From assembly GCA_026400815.1 (NCBI GenBank), contig JAPLOI010000062.1:1-64000 (forward strand): a stretch of DNA of 64,000 bases, given 5' to 3'. This document shows positions 25,723-33,769 of this stretch, piece after piece (position 1 is the stretch's first letter; each line of letters begins with the position of its first letter). A program made the position numbers and the translations under genes. The notes beneath the pieces were generated by a model, which was not told the DNA's origin, did not search any database, and saw nothing but the letters and a program-made list of their open reading frames with translations. This DNA comes from Alphaproteobacteria bacterium (GTDB taxonomy: Bacteria > Pseudomonadota > Alphaproteobacteria > Acetobacterales > Acetobacteraceae).

Positions 25723-27144
25723 CTAGGCCAGGAGCGGCCCCAGCGCCAGACACAGGCCGGCCAGAAGCCCATCGGATCGTGTGCGAACCGAAAGGGCGGC
25801 GGCGACCTCCGCCACCACGGCGGGCCAGGCGCGCGCGGCGGGGGCGCGGAACAGGCGCAGGCTGGGGTACCAGGGGCTGTCGGCGCGGCCGGCCAGCCAG
25901 CGCCAATCCGGCGCGAAGGGCAGCATGACCCAGCACTTTTGGCCCATGGCGCCGGCGAGATGCACCACGGCGGTATCCACGGCCAGCACGAGATCGAGCG
26001 TGGCGACGAGGGCGGCGGTGTCTTCGAAGGTGCCCAGCGCCTCGCCGGGGTCGAGCAGGGGGGCGGGGCCGGGCCAGTGGCGCGATTGGGCGGCGGCCTC
26101 GCCCTTCTGCAGCGAGACGAAGGCGACATTGGGCAGGGCGGCGAGTGGGGCAAAGGTGGCGAGCGGCGTGCTGCGGCTGGCATCGTTGGGGTGGGTGGGG
26201 CGGCCGGCCCAGGCGAGGCCGATGCGCAAATGGCCCGGCCGCAGCACGGCATCGAGCCAGGCTTGCCAGGCGGCGCTGCGGGCGGGATCCGGCCGCAGGT
26301 AGGGGATGGGGGCCGGGATGGTGGCCGCGGTGGTGCCGTGCAGCAGGGGCAGGCTGGAGAGCGGGCACCAGGCGGCAAAATCCGGCACGTCGCCCCAATG
26401 GGCGATCAGCGTGAGCCCGGGGTGGATGGCCTGGAGCAGCTTGTGCAAATCGGCGCTGGCGGCCACCACGGCATCCGGCGCGCGGGCCAGCGCCCAGGGC
26501 AAATAGCGGGCGAACATGATGGCGTCGCCGTAGCCCTGATCGGCGATCAGCAGCAGGCGGCCCGGCAGGGGGGCGCCGTTCCACATCGGGCGATCCGTGG
26601 CGGGCAGCAGGGCGGGCGCGCCGGGGATGCGCCAGCGCCATTCGTATTCCGGCCAGCCCCGGGCGAAATCCCCGCTGGCGAGCAGGGCCTGGGCCAGCTT
26701 CATGTGGGCTTCGGGCAGGGCCGGGCGCAGATCGAGCGCAGCGCGGGCGGCGGCGATGCAGGCGGGCAGCTCCTGGCGGTCGTAGAGCACCATGGCGAGC
26801 TGGAACAGGGCGAGCGCGTCCGCCGGGTTGAGGCTGACGGCGTGGCGGGTGGCCCCAAGCGCTTCCTCCAGCCGGGCCTGGGTGCGGCGGATCTCGGCCA
26901 GGGTGCGCCAGGGGAGGGACTCGCCGGAGGCATGGGCGGCGCGGGTCACGAGGTCGCCGGCTTCGGCGTGGCGGCCGGCCTGGAAGGCGGCGAGGCCGGC
27001 GAGGTGCAGCGCGTCTGGCTGGTCCGGCAGGGCGGCGAGGATGTGGCGGGCCAGGCGGGCGGCGGCCTCCGGGCGGCCGGCATCGAGGTATTCCTGCGCG
27101 ATGGCCAGCAGCTCGTCGGCGGGGATGGGGATGGGGGCGGACAT
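25723..27144 (-). CDS. TPR protein with glycosyltransferase-9-like domain
   Basis: A 473-residue protein. Residues 1-190 hold about four or five tetratricopeptide repeats (for example AARLARHILAALPDQPDALHLAGLAAFQAG and ALFQLAMVLYDRQELPACIAAARAALDLRPALPEAHMKLAQALL). Residues 200-450 resemble the GT9/GT41-like domain found in many bacterial TPR proteins: LLLIADQGYGDAIMFARYLPWAL and DLVLAVDTAVVHLAGAMGQKCWVMLPFAPDWRW. The latter is the nucleotide-sugar-site signature seen in TPR-linked transferases. Donor and acceptor are unknown; flagellin or surface-protein glycosylation is the usual guess. Start ATG 27144. Divergent from the MlrC gene at 27218. Confidence 0.8.
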   Translation of the reverse strand: MSAPIPIPADELLAIAQEYLDAGRPEAAARLARHILAALPDQPDALHLAGLAAFQAGRHAEAGDLVTRAAHASGESLPWRTLAEIRRTQARLEEALGATRHAVSLNPADALALFQLAMVLYDRQELPACIAAARAALDLRPALPEAHMKLAQALLASGDFARGWPEYEWRWRIPGAPALLPATDRPMWNGAPLPGRLLLIADQGYGDAIMFARYLPWALARAPDAVVAASADLHKLLQAIHPGLTLIAHWGDVPDFAAWCPLSSLPLLHGTTAATIPAPIPYLRPDPARSAAWQAWLDAVLRPGHLRIGLAWAGRPTHPNDASRSTPLATFAPLAALPNVAFVSLQKGEAAAQSRHWPGPAPLLDPGEALGTFEDTAALVATLDLVLAVDTAVVHLAGAMGQKCWVMLPFAPDWRWLAGRADSPWYPSLRLFRAPAARAWPAVVAEVAAALSVRTRSDGLLAGLCLALGPLLA

Positions 27145-27217
27145 TGCCGGGGACCCTAGCGAGGGAGGCCGGTGCCCGCCTAGAGTTCGCCGCGCAGCAG
27201 CCCCGGGGAACCCGCCG

Positions 27218-28693
27218 ATGAAGATCTTCTTTGCCAATTTGGCCACCGAGACCAACACCTTCTCGCCGATCCCGACCGGGCATGCCGGGTTCCATGAGGT
27301 GGGCTACTACCGGAACGACGCCAGCCTGAAGCCGGCAGGGCATGGCAACATCGCCCAGATCGAGTGGCGCCGGCTGTGCGAGCGCGACGGGCACACGATC
27401 GCGGAGAGCATCAGCGCCTTCGCGCAGCCGGCGGGCACCACGCTGAAGAATGTTTACGAGGCGCTGCGGGCCGACCTGCTGGCGGATCTGAAGGCGGCGA
27501 TGCCCGTCGATATCGTGCTGATGAAGATGCACGGCGCCATGGTCGCCTACGGCTACGACGACTGCGAGGGCGATACCTGCGCCGAAATCCGCAAGGTTGT
27601 CGGGCCAGATGCAGTGATCGGGCTGGAGCTGGACCTGCACTGCCACCTGACGGAGACGATGCGCGCCGCCTGCGATGCCATCATCACCTACAAGGAATAC
27701 CCGCACGTGGATGTGGGCGACCGGGCCGCGGAGCTGTACGACCTCTGCGTGGCGGCAAAGCAGGGGCGCGTGAAGCCCGCCATGGCCTATTACGACTGCC
27801 GGATGGTGAGCATGTGGCGCACGCCGGTGGAGCCGATGAAGAGCTTCGTGGCGAAGATGAAGGCGCTGGAGGGCAAGGACGGCGTGCTGAGCGTCTCCTT
27901 CGGGCATGGCTTCCCGTGGGGCGACGTGGCCGAGGTGGGCGCCAAGATGGTGGTGATCACCGATGGCGACATGGCCAAGGCCGAGGCCCTGGCCAAGGAA
28001 CTCGGCGAGGAGATCTTCAGGATCCGCAATGAGACCAACCCGACGCACGACACGATCGACGAGGCGATCGACCGGGCGCTGGCGGCGGCGCCGGGCAGCA
28101 AGCCGGTGGTGTTCGCCGATGTGGCGGACAATGCCGGCGGCGGGGCGCCGAGCGACAATACGGAAATCCTGGCGCGGATGGTGGCGCGCGGCGTGACCGG
28201 GGCGGCGATCGGCTGCTTCTGGGACCCGATTGCGGTTTCCTTCTGCCGCGAGGCCGGCGTGGGGGCGAGCTTCGACCTGCGCATCGGCGGCAAGTGCGGC
28301 GTGGCCAGCGGGCAGCCGGTGGACCTGCGGGTGACGGTGATGGGGCTTTCGGAGGACCACACCCAGGGCGGGCTTTCCGGCGGGCGGGCGCATCTGGGGG
28401 CCAGCGCCTGGGTGCGCGCAGACGGCATCGACATCATCCTGAACAGCAACCGCAGCCAGGTGTTCCACCAGGATGCCTTCACCGGGCTGGGCTGCACGCT
28501 CACCGACAAGCGGCTGGTGGTGGTGAAGAGCACGCAGCATTTCTATGCCGGGTTCGCGCCCCTGGCCTCCGAGGTGCGCTACGTGGCGACGCGGGATGGG
28601 GCGATCGGGCCGGACTTCGCCAACATCGCCTTCACCAAGCGCACCCTGCCCTTCTGGCCGCGGGTGGCGGACCCGTTCGCAACCAACAGTTGA
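27218..28693 (+). CDS. MlrC/M81 family metallohydrolase, paralogue 1
   Basis: A 491-residue member of the microcystinase C (MlrC, M81) family, the usual length. The N-terminus MKIFFANLATETNTFSPIPTG is characteristic. Metal-binding candidates are the Asp and His in LDLHCHLTE, the KEYPHVDVGDRAAEL segment, and the SFGHGFPWGDV motif. The C-terminal domain contains ADVADNAGGGAPSDN, typical of the family. The founding member degrades linearised microcystin fragments, but most relatives have unknown amide substrates. A second copy lies at 61558 with only partial resemblance. The start is ATG 27218, with CCCGGGGAACC upstream and only a modest ribosome binding site. Confidence 0.85.
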   Translation: MKIFFANLATETNTFSPIPTGHAGFHEVGYYRNDASLKPAGHGNIAQIEWRRLCERDGHTIAESISAFAQPAGTTLKNVYEALRADLLADLKAAMPVDIVLMKMHGAMVAYGYDDCEGDTCAEIRKVVGPDAVIGLELDLHCHLTETMRAACDAIITYKEYPHVDVGDRAAELYDLCVAAKQGRVKPAMAYYDCRMVSMWRTPVEPMKSFVAKMKALEGKDGVLSVSFGHGFPWGDVAEVGAKMVVITDGDMAKAEALAKELGEEIFRIRNETNPTHDTIDEAIDRALAAAPGSKPVVFADVADNAGGGAPSDNTEILARMVARGVTGAAIGCFWDPIAVSFCREAGVGASFDLRIGGKCGVASGQPVDLRVTVMGLSEDHTQGGLSGGRAHLGASAWVRADGIDIILNSNRSQVFHQDAFTGLGCTLTDKRLVVVKSTQHFYAGFAPLASEVRYVATRDGAIGPDFANIAFTKRTLPFWPRVADPFATNS

Positions 28694-28697
28694 GACC

Positions 28698-28726
28698 GCG
28701 CGCGGGGCTGGCCGGCGGCCGCGCGC
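28698..28726. terminator. GC-rich hairpin after the MlrC gene
   Basis: GCGCGCGG and CCGCGCGC pair across a 13-base loop five bases after the stop. There is no T run, so it may only stabilise or attenuate the transcript. The rest of the gap to 28862 contains TGACGCG repeated twice and no gene. Confidence 0.35.
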
Positions 28727-28862
28727 AAAGCATGATGCGCAGCACGCGCGCCATTCACACGCGCTGACGCGTTACTCCCGCGCGGTGACGCGCTTCTCAC
28801 CCCTGTCACGGGACGATCCGTTGCAAGATTTTATCGGATTCGCGACCGACGGGAGGGGTGCG

Positions 28863-29327
28863 ATGAGCGTGATCGATGCGGCCTGGCAAAGCCCGATACG
28901 GCAGGCGCGGGCGCCGACCTATGTGGCGGCGGCACAACCATTGGTGTTGGTGGCCGAGGAGGCGGCGGTGCTGACGCCGATGGTGGAGGAGCTGTGCGGC
29001 TTCCTGCGGGTGCGCGCCCAGCGCGTGGCGCCGGCGGGGTTGGCGGAGGCGTTGCGGGGGCTGGGGCCGGTGGGCCTGCTGTGCCATGCCGAGCGCACCG
29101 GGCCGGTGCTGGCCGAGGCGCTGCGGGCGGTGGTGGCGGCCGATCCCGAGCTGCCGGTGATGGTGGTAACGGAGCAGGATGCCACCCGGCAGGCACGCCT
29201 GGCGGTGGCCGCCGAGATCATCCGGCTGGAGCACCTGGTGTGGCTGGAGCGGCTGCCGAATGTGCGGCGGATGGTGGAGTTCCTGTTCCTGGCCGAGCGC
29301 CGGGCCGTGCCGGGCCGCGTGGCCTAG
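28863..29327 (+). CDS. Small protein resembling a degenerate response-regulator receiver
   Basis: A 154-residue protein. From about residue 25 a Rossmann-like alternation resembles a CheY fold: PLVLVAEEAAVLTPMVEELCGFLRVRAQ as beta1-alpha1 and VGLLCHAERTGPVLAEALRAVVAADPELPVMVVTEQD as beta3-beta4. The phospho-acceptor Asp expected after beta3 is replaced (LLCHAERTG), so phosphorylation by a histidine kinase is unlikely. It has a single domain and ends in TAG. It converges on the DUF6065-like gene, with four bases between the stop codons. Function unknown; the fold assignment is a visual judgement. Confidence 0.5.
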   Translation: MSVIDAAWQSPIRQARAPTYVAAAQPLVLVAEEAAVLTPMVEELCGFLRVRAQRVAPAGLAEALRGLGPVGLLCHAERTGPVLAEALRAVVAADPELPVMVVTEQDATRQARLAVAAEIIRLEHLVWLERLPNVRRMVEFLFLAERRAVPGRVA

Positions 29328-29331
29328 GCCT

Positions 29332-30093
29332 TCACGCCGGCGCGAAGGGGCATTCGGCGCGGCGGCGCTTGCGGGCGGCGATGGCGTATTGGCCGGTGCT
29401 GCGGTCGCCGCGCAGGGCGGGGCCGGCGATTGCGGTTTCGTAATCCGCCCAATCCTGCGCGGCGAACTCCTCCAGGCGGCCGGTGGTGGCCATGGCGGCG
29501 AGCGTGGGCTCCGCATAGGCGGCGCGCGGCAAAGGCTGGGCCTGGAGGAAGGGCTGGTCCGGGCGCAGGCGCACGGGCACGCCGGTGCGGGTGAGGCGCA
29601 AATTGGTGAAGAGCGGGCCGAACCAGCGATCGGCTTCCAGCAGGCCCTCATAGGCCTGGTAGCCCGGCGCTTGCGGCAGGTTAGCGGGTGCGCGCAGCAG
29701 CAGGCTCCAGCCCGGGGCGGTGCGGGCGAACAGGCCGGTCCAGACCTGCACCAGGCCGGGTTCCGGCAGGGCGGTGAGCATGGGGGGCGCGGTGCCGCGC
29801 AGGTGCTCGGGTGCTGCGGCATCGAAGTGCTGCCGCAGGCCGGGGCATTGCGCGGCCTCCAGCGGCAGCCAGGACTCGTGGCCGTCCCAGGTCCAGTGGA
29901 TCTGCTCGCCATCCCACAGCAAAGTGAGGGCCATGGGCGGGTAGAGCCACCAGCCGAAGGCGCTGGCCTGGGTGACGGCGTCGCAATACTGCGCGGCGCG
30001 GGCCGGCAGCGTGCCGCCGGCGGCGCGGTCGGCGCGCTGCGGCAGGGGGGCCTGCGCGATCACGCGATAGAAGCGCTCGATGGGCGGCTGCAT
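29332..30093 (-). CDS. DUF6065-like hypothetical protein
   Basis: A 253-residue soluble protein with no catalytic motif I can name. It contains ASAFGWWLYPPMALTLLWDGEQIHWTWDG, which I associate with the DUF6065 family, and later WTGLFARTAPGWSLLLRAPANLP. The C-terminal end is Arg-rich with a Cys (RKRRRAECPF). The start is well supported: GGAAGGAGG lies just before ATG 30093. It lies downstream of a possible small peptide gene and a stem-loop. That is the order seen for precursor peptides and their maturation enzymes, but no such role is established for this family. Confidence 0.65.
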   Translation of the reverse strand: MQPPIERFYRVIAQAPLPQRADRAAGGTLPARAAQYCDAVTQASAFGWWLYPPMALTLLWDGEQIHWTWDGHESWLPLEAAQCPGLRQHFDAAAPEHLRGTAPPMLTALPEPGLVQVWTGLFARTAPGWSLLLRAPANLPQAPGYQAYEGLLEADRWFGPLFTNLRLTRTGVPVRLRPDQPFLQAQPLPRAAYAEPTLAAMATTGRLEEFAAQDWADYETAIAGPALRGDRSTGQYAIAARKRRRAECPFAPA

Positions 30094-30115
30094 GGGAATC
30101 CTCCTTCCGGGAAAT

Positions 30116-30138
30116 GGCGGCCGGCGAAGCCGGCCGCC
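30116..30138 (-). promoter_or_regulatory. Stem-loop between the small peptide frame and the DUF6065-like gene
   Basis: GGCGGCCGGC-GAA-GCCGGCCGCC, a perfect 10-bp stem. On the minus strand it falls after the peptide stop codon (30152) and before the ribosome binding site of the next gene. That is where a partial terminator would let a peptide gene be expressed above its downstream gene. Confidence 0.55.
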
Positions 30139-30151
30139 TGGCCGGGCTGCC

Positions 30152-30268
30152 TCAGCGCCGGATCGGGCCACCGACGGCGGCACCGAGGCGGATCAGGCCG
30201 GAATCGGCCACCGCCGGCGGGGCCGCGACGGGCGGCAGGGGGCGGGTGGCAGTGTTGGTCTAGGCCAT
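30152..30268 (-). pseudogene. Possible 38-codon peptide gene with amber at codon 3
   Basis: A strong AGGAGAAACAGCCC site precedes ATG-GCC-TAG. After the TAG the frame stays open for 35 codons to a TGA at 30152-30154 and encodes a Pro/Ala-rich stretch ending GLIRLGAAVGGPIRR. The good ribosome binding site, the position before DUF6065 and the hairpins on both sides suggest a real peptide gene that has picked up a nonsense codon, or one with a sequencing error. The TAG is unlikely to be read as an amino acid, because several real genes here end in TAG. Confidence 0.35.
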
Positions 30269-30320
30269 GGGCTGTTTCTCCTGTTGCGCGGTGCCTGGCC
30301 TGCCGCGCAACGCACGCAGG

Positions 30321-30352
30321 CGCGCCGGGCCACCATGCGGTGGCCCGGCGCG
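30321..30352. repeat. Perfect 14-bp stem hairpin
   Basis: CGCGCCGGGCCACC-ATGC-GGTGGCCCGGCGCG. It lies about 50 bases upstream of the peptide start on the minus strand and over 200 bases before the regulator on the plus strand. No T run follows on either strand. It could be a 5' leader structure. The remaining sequence to 30564 turns AT-rich from 30430 and probably holds the divergent promoters. Confidence 0.6.
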
Positions 30353-30564
30353 TGCGGCGCAGCGGGACAAGGGGATGCCGATGGACGCACATCGCCCGCC
30401 GACATCGGGAGCATGCCGGGATTGCGGTTGGCGGGCAACGTTTTTATTCTCTTGAGGTGGATTTTTTTCTTTGGATGAGTCGGAATTTTTGTGCAAATCA
30501 TTAACGAGATTGCGCGGCTCGCCTGCATGCCATAGTATGAAAGCGCCGTGATTTCGCACCCGGC

Positions 30565-32631
30565 TTGGCAGGGAGCACCGCGATTCAATCCGTTCGGGCA
30601 GACACCAGGCAGGTAAGTCCGTTTCCCACGATCAAGGGGCGTTCCCCGCTGCGGGTGCGGCTGGGGGCGCAGCTGGCGGCCCGCGGCGGCTTGGGCGAGG
30701 ACCTGCTGCCGCGCAGGCGCAAGGCGCGGGCCATGCTGGCACTGCTGGCCCTTTGCAGCCCTGCCCCGTTGCCGCGCGACCGGCTCTGCGCCCTGCTCTG
30801 GAGCCGGCGGCCCGAGGCGCAGGCGCGTGCCTCCCTGCGCCAATCCCTGCACGAGCTGAACGCCGCGCTGGGGCCGGCGGTGCCGCTGCTGGTGGCGCAG
30901 CGCGAGCAGATCGCGCTCCGCGGCGCGGGGCTGGAGGTGATGCTGGAGCCCGTGGAAGGCACGGCGCAGCTGCTGGAGGAGCTGGACGGGATCGACCCGG
31001 CGCTGGACCGCTTCCTGGACGAACGGCGCACCCAGTATCGACAGGCGGCCTTGGCGCGGGTGGAGGCGGTGCTGGCGGGGCGGCAGGTGCCGCAGGAGCG
31101 GCTGGAGGCGGCCGAAGCGGTGCTGGCGCTGGAGCCTGGGCATGAGATCGCCTGGCGCGCGGCGATCATGGCGCGGGCGGAGATGGGGGCGCGGGCGGAG
31201 GCGCTGGCGACCTATGACCGCTGCGTGGCCACGCTCGCCGGCCGGTTCGGGGCGGCGCCTTCGATCGAGACCCAGGCCCTGGCCGCGGCGCTGCGCCGGG
31301 GCGCCTGCGCGGCCTCGGGCCCAGTGGCGGCAACACGGGCGGCAACACGGGCGGCCACACAGGCGGCAACACGGGCGGGCGTGCGGGTGGGGGTGGCGCC
31401 GCTGCGCGCGGTGGCGGGTGGGGCGCGGCTTTCCGGGCTGTCCCTGGGCCTGGCGGAGGAGATCACCACGGCGCTGGCGCGGTTCCGCTGGCTGTTCCTG
31501 ATAGCCACGCCCAGCATGGCCGCGGTGGCGCGCGGTGCCGGGGCGGCCGCGTGGCGCGACCTGGCGCTGGATTTCCTGCTGGACGGCACGCTGCAGCAAA
31601 GCGGCACCCGCATCAGGGTCAGCCTGCGGCTGCTGGACATGCGCGCGGAAGCGGAGCGCGGCGCCCTGGGCGAGGGCGGCCAGCCGGCGGGCGAGGTGGT
31701 GTGGTCCGCCCGCTACGAGCGCGATGCCGAGGACCTGCTGACCCTGCAGGACGAGATCGCCGCCGAGGCGGTGGCGCAGATCGACCCGCAGCTGATCCAG
31801 CACGAAAGCCGCCGTGCCGGGCAGCGCTCCAGGGCGGGCGGGACCAACCCGACCGCCTATGACCTGATGCTGCGCGCCATCCCGGCGCTGTACCAGCTGG
31901 AGGAACAGGCCTTCCTGGCCGCCGGGCATGGGCTGGAACGGGCGGTGGCGCTGGATCCCGGCTCGGCCGCCGCCCATGCCTGGCTCGCCTACTGGCACAT
32001 CTTCCTGGTCGGCCAGGGCTGGAATGCCGCCGCCGAACCGCCGCTGGCGCGCGATGCCGCGATGGCCCGCGCCGGCACGCTGGCGGAGCGGGCGGTGCGG
32101 CTGGACCCGGCCGATGCCCGCGCGCTGACCATCGCCGGCCACGTGCGCGCCTTCCTGCACCGCGACGTGCACGGCGCGATGGAGCTGCACGACCGGGCGC
32201 TGGGGCTGAACCCCAACCTGCCGCTGGCCTGGGCCTTCAGCGGCCTGGCCGAGAGCTATCGCGGGCGGCACGAGGAGGCGATACGGCGCATCGCCCAGGC
32301 AAGGCGGCTCTCACCCTTCGATCCCAACGCCTTCTTCTACGACACCGCGCTGATGGTGCCGCACCTGATGCTGCGGCGCTTCGGCCCGGTGGTGGAGATG
32401 GGCCGGCGCGCGGTGGCGCTGAACCCCACGCTGTCTTCCACCTACAAGCTGCTGCTCTCGGCGCTGGGGCATCTGGGGGAAGCAGCCGAGGCGGCCTCGG
32501 TGCGGGAAAGGCTGTACCGGCTGGAGCCCGGATACTCGCTGACCCAGGCGGCGGCGCGCAGCACCTTCCAGCGGCGGGAGGATGATGGGATTTTTCTGGA
32601 AGGACTCAGGTTGGCGGGGTTGCCGACCTAA
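30565..32631 (+). CDS. BTAD-type winged-helix and TPR transcriptional regulator
   Basis: A 688-residue protein if TTG 30565 is used; the start is uncertain because no ATG is available before the conserved region (GTG codons are alternatives). Residues 25-120 resemble the winged-helix DNA-binding domain of SARP-like regulators (RRKARAMLALLALCSPAPLPRDRLCALLW). Residues 130-240 resemble the bacterial transcriptional activator domain (ERLEAAEAVLALEPGHEIAWRAAIMARAEMGARAEALATYDRC). An Ala/Thr-rich tandem linker follows, then a segment like the adenylate-cyclase-linked TolB-type domain (VGVAPLRAVAGG), and TPR units to the C-terminus. It is divergent from the peptide/DUF6065 genes and probably controls them or an unlinked target. 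No signal is known. Confidence 0.75.
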   Translation: MAGSTAIQSVRADTRQVSPFPTIKGRSPLRVRLGAQLAARGGLGEDLLPRRRKARAMLALLALCSPAPLPRDRLCALLWSRRPEAQARASLRQSLHELNAALGPAVPLLVAQREQIALRGAGLEVMLEPVEGTAQLLEELDGIDPALDRFLDERRTQYRQAALARVEAVLAGRQVPQERLEAAEAVLALEPGHEIAWRAAIMARAEMGARAEALATYDRCVATLAGRFGAAPSIETQALAAALRRGACAASGPVAATRAATRAATQAATRAGVRVGVAPLRAVAGGARLSGLSLGLAEEITTALARFRWLFLIATPSMAAVARGAGAAAWRDLALDFLLDGTLQQSGTRIRVSLRLLDMRAEAERGALGEGGQPAGEVVWSARYERDAEDLLTLQDEIAAEAVAQIDPQLIQHESRRAGQRSRAGGTNPTAYDLMLRAIPALYQLEEQAFLAAGHGLERAVALDPGSAAAHAWLAYWHIFLVGQGWNAAAEPPLARDAAMARAGTLAERAVRLDPADARALTIAGHVRAFLHRDVHGAMELHDRALGLNPNLPLAWAFSGLAESYRGRHEEAIRRIAQARRLSPFDPNAFFYDTALMVPHLMLRRFGPVVEMGRRAVALNPTLSSTYKLLLSALGHLGEAAEAASVRERLYRLEPGYSLTQAAARSTFQRREDDGIFLEGLRLAGLPT
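31327..31374 (+). repeat. Four tandem 12-base units coding for an Ala/Thr linker
   Basis: GCGGCAACACGG occurs exactly at units 1, 2 and 4; unit 3 has two substitutions. It encodes the repeat A-A-T-R between the BTAD domain and the next domain. Slippage could change linker length. Confidence 0.85.
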
Positions 32632-32769
32632 GCAAGCGGTTCTTTTTTAAAAAAAAGAACCAAAAAACTTTTATGACCTTGCGCCCGTGCTGGGATCCCA
32701 GCACGGGCGCCATTCCGAAAAGTCTTTTTGCTTCTTTTTCTTCAGAAAAAGAAGACTCTTACTTGCTTG
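32630..32769. repeat. Family B cloverleaf repeat, copy 3
   Basis: AAGCAAG, arm 1 (GGTTCTTTTTT / AAAAAAAGAACC), CAAAAAACTTTT, a central 15+15 perfect stem (GCGCCCGTGCTGGGA / TCCCAGCACGGGCGC), AAAAGTCTTTTTG, arm 3 (CTTCTTTTT / AAAAAGAAG). It starts at the stop of the BTAD/TPR gene and contains the last codons of the aldo/keto reductase at 32759. It lies between convergent genes. Confidence 0.85.
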
Positions 32770-33709
32770 CTTCGTCCAGCGCCGCCACCTGCGCCGCGGA
32801 TAGCGTGATATTCGCCGCCTTCACGAGATCCGCCAGCTGTTCCAGGCTCGTCACGCTGGCCAGCGGCGCCGTCACGCCCGGCTTGGCGGCGAGCCATGCC
32901 AGGGCGGCCTGGCCCTGGGTGCAGCCGGCCTCGGCGGAAACCTGGTCCAGCGCCGCGAGCACGGCGGTGCCCTTCGGCGTGAGGTATTTGGCCACGCTGC
33001 GGGCACCGCGCACGCTTTTGCCCAGGTCGGCCTCGCCGCGGTATTTGCCGGTGAGGAAGCCGGAGGCGAGCGAGGAATAGGGCGCCACGGCGACGGTGTT
33101 GCGGATGCAGGCGGGGATCAGCTCCGCCTCGATGCCGCGCTCCATCAGGTTGTAGAGCGGCTGCATCACCTCGTAGCGCGCCACGCCGAGGGCCTTGCTG
33201 GCGGCGAGTGCCGATTCCAGGCGGGCGCCGGTGAAGTTGGAAGCACCCAGCACGCGCACCTTGCCGGCGGTGACGAGCTTGCCGAAGGCCGCGGCGGTTT
33301 CCTCCTGCGGCACCGCCTCGTCGTCCTTGTGGGCGTAGTAGAGGTCGATCACGTCGGTGCCGAGGCGCTTGAGGCTGCCTTCGGCGGAACGGGCGATCCA
33401 GTCGGCCGACAGGCCGCTGCCCTGGTTCGGGATCGGCAGGCCACCCTTGGTCATGAGCGTGACGCGGGCGCGCATGCCGGGGCGGGCGGCGAGCCATTCG
33501 CCGATGACGGTTTCGGATTCGCCGCCGGTGTGGCCGGGCACCCAGGCGGAATAGACGTCGGCGGTGTCGATGCTGGTGAGGCCGGCATCCACCAGCGCAT
33601 CGAGCAGGCGGAAGGAGGCGGCGCGGTCCACGGTCCAGCCGAAGACGTTGCCGCCGAAGATGATCGGCGGGGCCGTGAGGGTGGATTGGCCCAGGTTCTT
33701 CGATTGCAT
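32759..33709 (-). CDS. Aldo/keto reductase
   Basis: A 316-residue NADPH-dependent oxidoreductase of the aldo/keto reductase superfamily. The active-site Asp-Tyr pair lies in TSIDTADVYSAW, the Lys in RVTLMTKGG and the His in IDLYYAHKDDE. The C-terminal half has the NADP-binding VAVAPYSSLASGFLTGKYRG. The form resembles the AKR12/YajO-like clade, which reduces aldehydes. The start at ATG 33709 is natural. It ends inside family B copy 3. Substrate unknown. Confidence 0.9.
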   Translation of the reverse strand: MQSKNLGQSTLTAPPIIFGGNVFGWTVDRAASFRLLDALVDAGLTSIDTADVYSAWVPGHTGGESETVIGEWLAARPGMRARVTLMTKGGLPIPNQGSGLSADWIARSAEGSLKRLGTDVIDLYYAHKDDEAVPQEETAAAFGKLVTAGKVRVLGASNFTGARLESALAASKALGVARYEVMQPLYNLMERGIEAELIPACIRNTVAVAPYSSLASGFLTGKYRGEADLGKSVRGARSVAKYLTPKGTAVLAALDQVSAEAGCTQGQAALAWLAAKPGVTAPLASVTSLEQLADLVKAANITLSAAQVAALDEASK

Positions 33710-33769
33710 GGCGTGCTGCTCCCCGCAGAATGTCGGAGCGCTAGCGATAGCGGAAAGAACTGGCTTGGG

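Noticed and set aside
24110-28540. One 1476-codon minus-strand frame spanning methyltransferase, TPR and MlrC regions
   Set aside because: It includes the methyltransferase in its correct frame but runs on through two other genes in wrong frames. Each gene has its own start, RBS and motifs.
30266-30268. Stop-codon recoding: TAG read as an amino acid, suggested by two amber interruptions (30260 and 48425)
   Set aside because: Several intact genes here end in TAG (353-685, 28863-29327, 38571-39410, 51674-51850), so TAG is an ordinary stop. Mutation or sequence error is more likely.
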